This document shows, one piece after another, positions 57,577 to 64,000 of a stretch of DNA of 64,000 nucleotides. Made by a program: the position numbers and the translations under genes. This DNA is from Ralstonia sp. TCR112 (GTDB lineage: Bacteria > Pseudomonadota > Gammaproteobacteria > Burkholderiales > Burkholderiaceae), in assembly GCF_007997035.1 (NCBI RefSeq), contig NZ_VOSS01000030.1, forward strand, positions 1 to 64,000, written 5' to 3'. The notes beneath the pieces are model-generated. The model saw only the letters and a list, made by a program, of their open reading frames with translations. It was not told where the DNA came from and did not search any database. Numbering within the stretch: position 1 is the first letter of the stretch; the number at the start of each line of letters is the position of its first letter.

Positions 57577-58728
57577 TCAGGTCTGCACGAAGCGTTTCTG
57601 TCGGGCGATGCTCATCAGGATGCCGATGCCCATGCCCAGCGTGACGAGCGCCGTCCCCCCGTAACTGATGAGCGGCAGCGGCACGCCGACCACCGGCAGG
57701 ATGCCGCTCACCATGCCCATGTTGACGAAGGCGTAGGTGAAGAAGATCAGCGTGATCGACCCGGCCAGCAGGCGCCCGAACAGCGTGCCCGCGTTGGCGG
57801 CAATGAAGAGCCCGCGCAGGATCAGCAGCAGATACAGGAACAGCAGCACACCGTTGCCTACCAGCCCGAATTCCTCGGAATACACCGCGAAGATGAAGTC
57901 GGTGTGCTTCTCGGGGATGAACTCGAGGTGGGTTTGCGTGCCCTTCAGCCATCCCTTGCCCGTCACGCCGCCCGAGCCGATCGCAATGATGGACTGGATG
58001 GTGTGGAAGCCCTTGCCGAGCGGGTCAGTGGTCGGGTCGAGCAGCGTACAGACGCGGTGTTGCTGGTAGTCGTGCAGGATCGGCCAGTTCACGCCCGGCG
58101 CGCAGATGCGCGACTCGAACGACACCACCAGCGTGATCGCCGTCACAGCAACCACCAGCACCGGCACGATCAGCCGCCACGACAGCCCGGCGAAGTAGAT
58201 CACGTAGATGCCTGCCGCCAGGACCAGAAGCGCGGTGCCCAAGTCCGGCTGCTTCGCGATGAGCCCGACGGGAATCAGCAGCAGCAAGGCGGCCGCCAGA
58301 TAGTCGTACCAGTGGATCACGCCCTCGCGCTTCTGGAAGTACCACGCCAGCATCAGCGGCATGGCGATCTTCATGATCTCGGAGGGCTGGACCACCACGC
58401 CGATATTGAGCCACCGCCGCGCGCCCTTGCGGATGAGCCCGAACGCCGCCACGCCAATCAACAACGCCACGCCGACGGTGTAGAGCGGCACCGCAAAGCG
58501 CATCAGCGTCTGCTGCGGCAGGTTGGCGATGATCCACATCAGCACGAACGACAGCAGGATGTTGCGGACTTGGTCTTCCACCCGGCCCGGCATGTCGATG
58601 GCGGCCGAGTACAGCGCGATCAATCCGGTGCCGAGCAGCAGGAAGACGATCAGCGCCAGCGGGCCATCGAAGCCCGTGAAGAGCGACTTGATGACGTTGA
58701 ATATGCGGCGCTTGTCCAGTTTGTCCAT
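57577..58728 (-). CDS. rodA: Rod shape-determining peptidoglycan polymerase RodA
   Basis: SEDS-family glycosyltransferase of the elongasome, 383 residues, about ten membrane helices. Seen: the N-terminal DGPLALIVFLLLGTGLIALYSA, RWLNIGVVVQPSEIMKIAMPL (catalytic-region block), LIAKQPDLGTALLVL, KGTQTHLEFIPEKHTDFIFAVYSEEFGLVG, and the closing GVPLPLISYGGTALVTLG. It polymerises glycan strands together with PBP2, whose gene lies 23 nt upstream. Last gene of the mreB-mreC-mreD-mrdA-rodA run. Confidence 0.96.
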   Translation of the reverse strand: MDKLDKRRIFNVIKSLFTGFDGPLALIVFLLLGTGLIALYSAAIDMPGRVEDQVRNILLSFVLMWIIANLPQQTLMRFAVPLYTVGVALLIGVAAFGLIRKGARRWLNIGVVVQPSEIMKIAMPLMLAWYFQKREGVIHWYDYLAAALLLLIPVGLIAKQPDLGTALLVLAAGIYVIYFAGLSWRLIVPVLVVAVTAITLVVSFESRICAPGVNWPILHDYQQHRVCTLLDPTTDPLGKGFHTIQSIIAIGSGGVTGKGWLKGTQTHLEFIPEKHTDFIFAVYSEEFGLVGNGVLLFLYLLLILRGLFIAANAGTLFGRLLAGSITLIFFTYAFVNMGMVSGILPVVGVPLPLISYGGTALVTLGMGIGILMSIARQKRFVQT

Positions 58729-58751
58729 GGCGAAATCCTCAAGCGCAAATA

Positions 58752-61157
58752 TCAGGGCGCGGCCGGCTTGGAGGCCGGTTTCTGCGCGGGCTTCGGTGCC
58801 GGCTTGTTGCCGGGCTTGGCGTCCTTCGCCCCCTTGGGGGCGGTGGCCGGCGCCGAAGCCGGTGCGGCAGCGTTGCCTCGTCCGCGCGGCGGCAGTTCTG
58901 GCGCCGGTTGCGCATGCGACAGCGCCTGCAGCACCTGGGCGTCGAGCGTGGCCGGGGCGACGGCCTCGGCGCTGGTGCCGGCCTCGCGCAGGGCCGGTGC
59001 TACGAGGTCCGGCGACAGCGGCGGCGCACTGCGCGTGCCGCCTGCCGCCACGGACGACGCAGCCGGCGCCGAAGCGGCGGTCGCAGCACCGGCGGCGGAA
59101 GCGGCCACGCCCGAAGCGGCAGCGACCCCGGATGCCGGCTCAACCGCCACCGGCGGTGCAGCCGTTGCGCTGGCGATGGTGGCCGTCTTGCCGGTCGAGA
59201 ACACGCTCGGCGTATCCACCGGCGGTTGCTGCTGCGGTTTCGGCGCGGTGGCAGCCAGCTCCGCGGGCCACTTGCCGGTCAGGTAATAGTCCATCACCGC
59301 GCGTGCGATCGGCGCGGCCGATGCAGCGCCGAAGCCCGCGTTTTCCACGATCAGCGCGAGTGCGATCTTCGGATGGTCCGCCGGCGCAAACGCTTCGAAC
59401 AACGCGTGGTCGCGCTTGTTTTCGGGAATGGCGTGGTGGTTGTATTTTTCGTTCTTGCCCAGCGAATACACCTGCGCCGTGCCGGTCTTGCCCGCCGACA
59501 CATACTGCGCACCGATGAACGCCTTGGCCGCCGTGCCGGCCTGGTTCACGCCCACCATGGCGCGCTTGATCACGTCGATGTTGGCCTGCTTGAGCGGAAT
59601 CCGGTAGCTCTCCGTCGGCACCGTCAGCGAGCGCGACTTGGACAGCGAATCTTCAACGGCCTTCACCAGGTGAGGCTTCATCACCACGCCATTGTTGGCC
59701 AGCGTCGATATCGCGTGCGCGAGCTGCAGGATGGTGAAGTTGTTGTAGCCCTGGCCGATGCCCAGCGAGATGGTTTCGCCGTCGTACCACTTCTGCTGCT
59801 CGGGGCGCTTGTAGGCTTTGCGCTTCCACTCGGTGGACGGCAGGATGCCGGTACGCTCGCCCTCGATGTCGATGCCCGTGACCTGCCCGAAGCCGAACGG
59901 CTTCATGAAATCGTGGATGGCATTGACGCCCATGTCGTTGGCGAGCCGGTAGTAATACGTGTCGCACGACGCCACGATGGAGCGGTACATGTCGACCCAG
60001 CCGTGCCCGCCCGGTACGTCATCGCGGAAGGTGTGGTTGCCCAGCGTGAACGAGCCGGGATCGGCCATGCCCCACTGCGGCGTGCGCTTGCCCAGCTCCA
60101 GCGCGCCCAGCGCCATGAACGGCTTGTACGTCGAGCCGGGCGGATACGTGCCGCGCAGCGGGCGGTTCAGCAGCGGCTTGTCCGGCGAGTTGTTCAGCTC
60201 GTTCCAGGTCGTGCTGTCGATCCCTTCAATGAACAGGTTGGGATCGAACGTCGGCTTCGAGACGAAGGCCAGGATGTCGCCCGTCTCCGGCTCGATCGCC
60301 ACGAGGGCGCCGCGCCGGTTGCCGAAGAGCTGTTCGGCCAGCCGCTGCAGGTTGATGTCGAGCGACAGGATCAGGTTGTTGCCCGGCGTTGCCTGCGAGG
60401 TCGACAGCGTGCGGATCGGCCGCCCGCCCGCGCTGACTTCCACCTCTTCGTAACCCGTCAGGCCGTGCAGTTCGGTTTCGTAGCTCTGCTCGATGCCGAC
60501 CTTGCCGATGTATTCCGTGCCGCTGTAGTTGTTCGAATCCTTGCGCGGGTCGTACGCCACGCCGGGCTGGCTGTTGGCATCGCTCATGTTGTCGATGCGG
60601 TCCAGATCGCGCTCGGAGATGCGGCCGATGTAGCCAATCACGTGCGACGCCGAGTCGCCCAGCGGGTATTGGCGGAACAGCCGCGCATGCACGTCCACAC
60701 CCGGAAAGCGGAAGCGCTGCGCCGAGAACCGCGCGACTTCCTGGTCCGTCAGCTGGCTGCGGATCGGCAGGCTTTCGAAGCTGCGCGCATCTTCCATCAG
60801 GCGCTTGAAGCGGCGGCGGTCGCGCGGCTGGATATCGACCACCTGGGCAAGCTGGTCGATCGTGTTGTCGAGCGTGTCCTGCAGCTTGGACGGCGTGATC
60901 TCCAGCGTGTACGCCGAATAGTTGCGCGCCAGCACCACGCCGTTGCGGTCCATGATGATGCCGCGGTTGGGCTCGATCGGCGCGACCGAGATGCGGTTGT
61001 CTTCCGCCTTGGCCGAGTACTGCTCGTGCTTGACCTGCTGCAGCCAGAAGAACCGCGCCAGCAGCAGCCCAAAGCAGATCAGCACGAACAGGGCGGCCGC
61101 CGCCAGCCGCAGGCGGAAGCGTGACAGCTCCTGTTCGACGTTGCGGATTTCGGTCAT
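58752..61157 (-). CDS. mrdA: Penicillin-binding protein 2 (elongasome transpeptidase)
   Basis: Class B PBP of 801 residues that cross-links side-wall peptidoglycan. One N-terminal membrane helix (about 16-40), a dimerisation/pedestal domain (about 60-250), and the transpeptidase domain: Ser342 and Lys345 in PPGSTYKPF, SCD in VASCDTYYYRLAND, and KTG in SAGKTGTAQVYSLG. After about residue 630 comes a 170-residue tail made chiefly of Ala, Pro, Thr and Lys, well beyond the usual end of PBP2 (about 630), presumably disordered in the periplasm. Between mreD and rodA. Confidence 0.95.
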   Translation of the reverse strand: MTEIRNVEQELSRFRLRLAAAALFVLICFGLLLARFFWLQQVKHEQYSAKAEDNRISVAPIEPNRGIIMDRNGVVLARNYSAYTLEITPSKLQDTLDNTIDQLAQVVDIQPRDRRRFKRLMEDARSFESLPIRSQLTDQEVARFSAQRFRFPGVDVHARLFRQYPLGDSASHVIGYIGRISERDLDRIDNMSDANSQPGVAYDPRKDSNNYSGTEYIGKVGIEQSYETELHGLTGYEEVEVSAGGRPIRTLSTSQATPGNNLILSLDINLQRLAEQLFGNRRGALVAIEPETGDILAFVSKPTFDPNLFIEGIDSTTWNELNNSPDKPLLNRPLRGTYPPGSTYKPFMALGALELGKRTPQWGMADPGSFTLGNHTFRDDVPGGHGWVDMYRSIVASCDTYYYRLANDMGVNAIHDFMKPFGFGQVTGIDIEGERTGILPSTEWKRKAYKRPEQQKWYDGETISLGIGQGYNNFTILQLAHAISTLANNGVVMKPHLVKAVEDSLSKSRSLTVPTESYRIPLKQANIDVIKRAMVGVNQAGTAAKAFIGAQYVSAGKTGTAQVYSLGKNEKYNHHAIPENKRDHALFEAFAPADHPKIALALIVENAGFGAASAAPIARAVMDYYLTGKWPAELAATAPKPQQQPPVDTPSVFSTGKTATIASATAAPPVAVEPASGVAAASGVAASAAGAATAASAPAASSVAAGGTRSAPPLSPDLVAPALREAGTSAEAVAPATLDAQVLQALSHAQPAPELPPRGRGNAAAPASAPATAPKGAKDAKPGNKPAPKPAQKPASKPAAP

Positions 61158-61199
61158 GCCAGGTGAAGGCGAATAGCGGGGTGCATCAGATCGGCCGCC

Positions 61200-61712
61200 T
61201 TAGATGGGCCGAGTTTCGTCGACGCTTTCCGGGCGACGCTGCGGCGCCAGCAGGAAGGCGTTGGCGAACGGCCAGAGCGCAGCTTCGATCAGCGGCGGCA
61301 GGATGACCTGCCAGTCCGGCAGGTGTGCGCCCATCAGCAGGCGGATGATGATCGGCACGGCGTGCGCCAGCACCAGCAGCGGCAGCACGTGCAGCGCCTG
61401 CGACAGCACCGAGAACCACAGCACGCGCCGGTGAATCGTGATCGCAAAATACGACAGCATCGTGTAGGCCATCGCGTGTTCGCCCAGCAGACGCGCTTCG
61501 TGCACGTCCATCAGGAGGCCCAGCAGGAAAGCCACCACCATGCCCACACGGCGCGGTTGATGGATGTTCCAGAACACCAGCACCAGCGCCACCAGATCGG
61601 GAATCCACTGCATGTGGCCCCACGGCATCAGGTTGAACAGGAACGCCAGCACGAAGCTGAACGCGATGAAGCCGGGGTTGACCGGGCGCAGCAGGTATTG
61701 AGGCGAGTTCAT
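61200..61712 (-). CDS. mreD: Rod shape-determining protein MreD
   Basis: Integral membrane component of the elongasome, 170 residues, about five helices. Typical features: RPVNPGFIAFSFVLAFLFNLMPWG at the start, PDLVALVLVFWNIHQPRRVGM and GLLMDVHEARLLGEHAMAYTMLSYFA in the centre. Start at the ATG at 61712 with GAGG 9 nt upstream; the frame continues open into mreC but without family sequence. 42 nt before mrdA, 16 nt after mreC. Confidence 0.94.
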   Translation of the reverse strand: MNSPQYLLRPVNPGFIAFSFVLAFLFNLMPWGHMQWIPDLVALVLVFWNIHQPRRVGMVVAFLLGLLMDVHEARLLGEHAMAYTMLSYFAITIHRRVLWFSVLSQALHVLPLLVLAHAVPIIIRLLMGAHLPDWQVILPPLIEAALWPFANAFLLAPQRRPESVDETRPI

Positions 61713-61728
61713 GATCGATGGCCTCGCT

Positions 61729-62775
61729 TCAACGTTTTTGCGCTGAATCGGTGTCCAGCGGATTGCCGTCGGCGTCGGTCGGGCGCGGCGGCGGGGTGTT
61801 TTCTTCGGCTGCGGCCGCGGGTGCCGGCACATTGGCTTCGGCGGCGGCGCGTGCGGCGCGGTCCTTTTCTTCGCGGGCGTCGCGGGCAGCGTTCTTGCCC
61901 TTGGGCGCTGGCGCGGGCGACAAATCCGTCGGCGGCGGGAAGCCCGATTCGTACTTCACGATCAGCAGATGCCGGTTGCTGCGGATGCCGGCCACCGGCT
62001 CGCAGATCACGCGCGAGAACGCGGTGTCGGCCTTGCGCTCGATTTGCGAAATACGCGCCACCGGCAGGCCCGCCGGATAGACGCCGTCGAGCCCCGACGT
62101 GACCAGCAGGTCGCCCTGTTGCAAATCGGCCGAGGCGGCCATGAAGCGCAGGTCCAGCGCGCCCGGCCGGGCACCGCCAAAGGCGACGCTGCGCAGGCCG
62201 TTACGCACCACTTCCACGGGAATCGCCTGGTCCTTGTCCGTCAGTAGCGTGACTTGCGATTCGAACAGCGACACGCGCGTCACCTGGCCGACCACGCCGC
62301 GGTCGTCGATGACGGGGTAGCCCGCGCGCACGCCGTCCTTCGAGCCGCGATCGATCACGATGCGCTGCGTATAAGGGTCACGTGCTTCGTAGAGGACTTC
62401 GGCCGCCACCGTCGGCACCGCCGCGTGCTGCTTCAGATTCAGTAGCGTGCGCAGATTGCGGTTCTCGGCTTCGAGTTGCGAGGCGCGCAGCGATTGCTGC
62501 GCCTGGGCAACGGCCGATTCGCGCAGAGTGCGGTTATCGACGGCCAGCTTGGTGGACGACTGCGTGTAATCGAGCGCGGCGCGTGCCGTATCGCGTGGAA
62601 TCAGCACCAGGCGCTCGACCGGGTACAGGATGACCGACACGACTTGCCGGACCACGCCCAGCACGGACATGCGGGCATCGATCACCAGCAACGCAAGCGC
62701 AAGCGCGAGCAAGGCGACCAGCCGCGCGGTGGCGGACGGGCCCTGCTTGAAGAGGGGCGGCGGGGAGTAATCCAT
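61729..62775 (-). CDS. mreC: Rod shape-determining protein MreC
   Basis: Periplasmic elongasome scaffold of 348 residues. Short cytoplasmic start with a conserved PPPLFKQGPSATARL, one membrane helix (about 17-36), a coiled-coil segment (about 68-112), and the beta-domain pair (about 115-275) with VLYEARDPYTQRIVIDRGSKDGVRAGYPVIDDRGVVGQV and LLVTSGLDGVYPAGLPVARI. The last 70 residues are Ala, Pro, Lys and Glu-rich, an extension common in this group. Binds PBP2 and activates it in related systems. 239 nt after mreB. Confidence 0.95.
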   Translation of the reverse strand: MDYSPPPLFKQGPSATARLVALLALALALLVIDARMSVLGVVRQVVSVILYPVERLVLIPRDTARAALDYTQSSTKLAVDNRTLRESAVAQAQQSLRASQLEAENRNLRTLLNLKQHAAVPTVAAEVLYEARDPYTQRIVIDRGSKDGVRAGYPVIDDRGVVGQVTRVSLFESQVTLLTDKDQAIPVEVVRNGLRSVAFGGARPGALDLRFMAASADLQQGDLLVTSGLDGVYPAGLPVARISQIERKADTAFSRVICEPVAGIRSNRHLLIVKYESGFPPPTDLSPAPAPKGKNAARDAREEKDRAARAAAEANVPAPAAAAEENTPPPRPTDADGNPLDTDSAQKR

Positions 62776-63014
62776 GACCCGGACGCTTCAAATGGGCACG
62801 GCAGACGCGTGACGGTCAACGTCAAGGTCAACGGCCTGCCGGCAACAGATTGGGTGTGGCGCTGGTGCGGTGCCCGAGCCCTGGACGGGCGGAGCACGGC
62901 GCACCGGCGCGAGACGCATCTCAGCGGTCCGCGAAGGCGGCTGGCGTGACCAGAACGGCGGTCACGAAATCGGTCGCAACAGCGGAACGCGGAGCGGCGT
63001 GGCGCATGGTCCCG

Positions 63015-64000
<986 letters not shown>

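Overview
The window is a high-GC, gene-dense piece of a betaproteobacterial chromosome. Gene content and order point to Ralstonia, probably the R. pickettii/mannitolilytica side of the genus, although species cannot be fixed from sequence reading alone. Clues are the TPP-riboswitch thiC-thiO-thiS-thiG-thiE operon, an SAH-riboswitch ahcY-metF block, the htpX-rsmB-DUF4390-kinase-regulator run ending in tRNA-Phe, and mreBCD-mrdA-rodA. It is mostly core genome. I see no insertion sequence, prophage, integrase or CRISPR array.

Layout. 1-3 kb: an orphan amino-acid binding protein and an AidB-like acyl-CoA dehydrogenase. 3-8.6 kb: a structured leader and a very large Ig-repeat autotransporter, split by a frameshift. 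8.7-17.5 kb: nitronate monooxygenase, the thiamine operon, a VOC protein, a lipoprotein and thiD. 17.5-21.8 kb: an array of 42-bp repeats, a His-rich secreted protein and two tandem PhoA-type alkaline phosphatases behind a clear Pho box. 21.8-27.2 kb: a small AAA ATPase, SAH riboswitch, ahcY, a holin-like membrane protein, metF, a TfoX-N protein with a histone-like tail, a PPOX flavoprotein and 5-formyl-THF cyclo-ligase. 27.3-32.7 kb: slt, an NDUFA9-like reductase, gst and cca. 32.7-36.8 kb: a minus-strand cluster (RpiR regulator, class III aminotransferase, BKACE enzyme, binding protein) that looks like an uncharacterised amino-acid catabolic unit. 36.9-48.4 kb: a membrane protein, tRNA-Phe, an NtrY/X-like two-component pair, DUF4390, rsmB, htpX, a LysE exporter, fmt, a GT39 glycosyltransferase and def. 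48.6-54.4 kb: a LysM protein, dprA, a thioredoxin and topB. 54.4-57.5 kb: a LysR regulator with a textbook T-N11-A site and a divergent acyl-CoA ligase. 57.6-64 kb: rodA, mrdA, mreD, mreC and the 3' part of mreB, which runs off the right edge.

A striking property is that six otherwise well-conserved genes (autotransporter, thiO, metF, fau, the second binding protein, the class III aminotransferase) each carry one frameshift, and each is repaired by adding a single base, mostly in short G/C runs. Several are housekeeping genes, so assembly or sequencing deletions are the most economical explanation. They are entered as pseudogene over the full span, with the repaired reading described.
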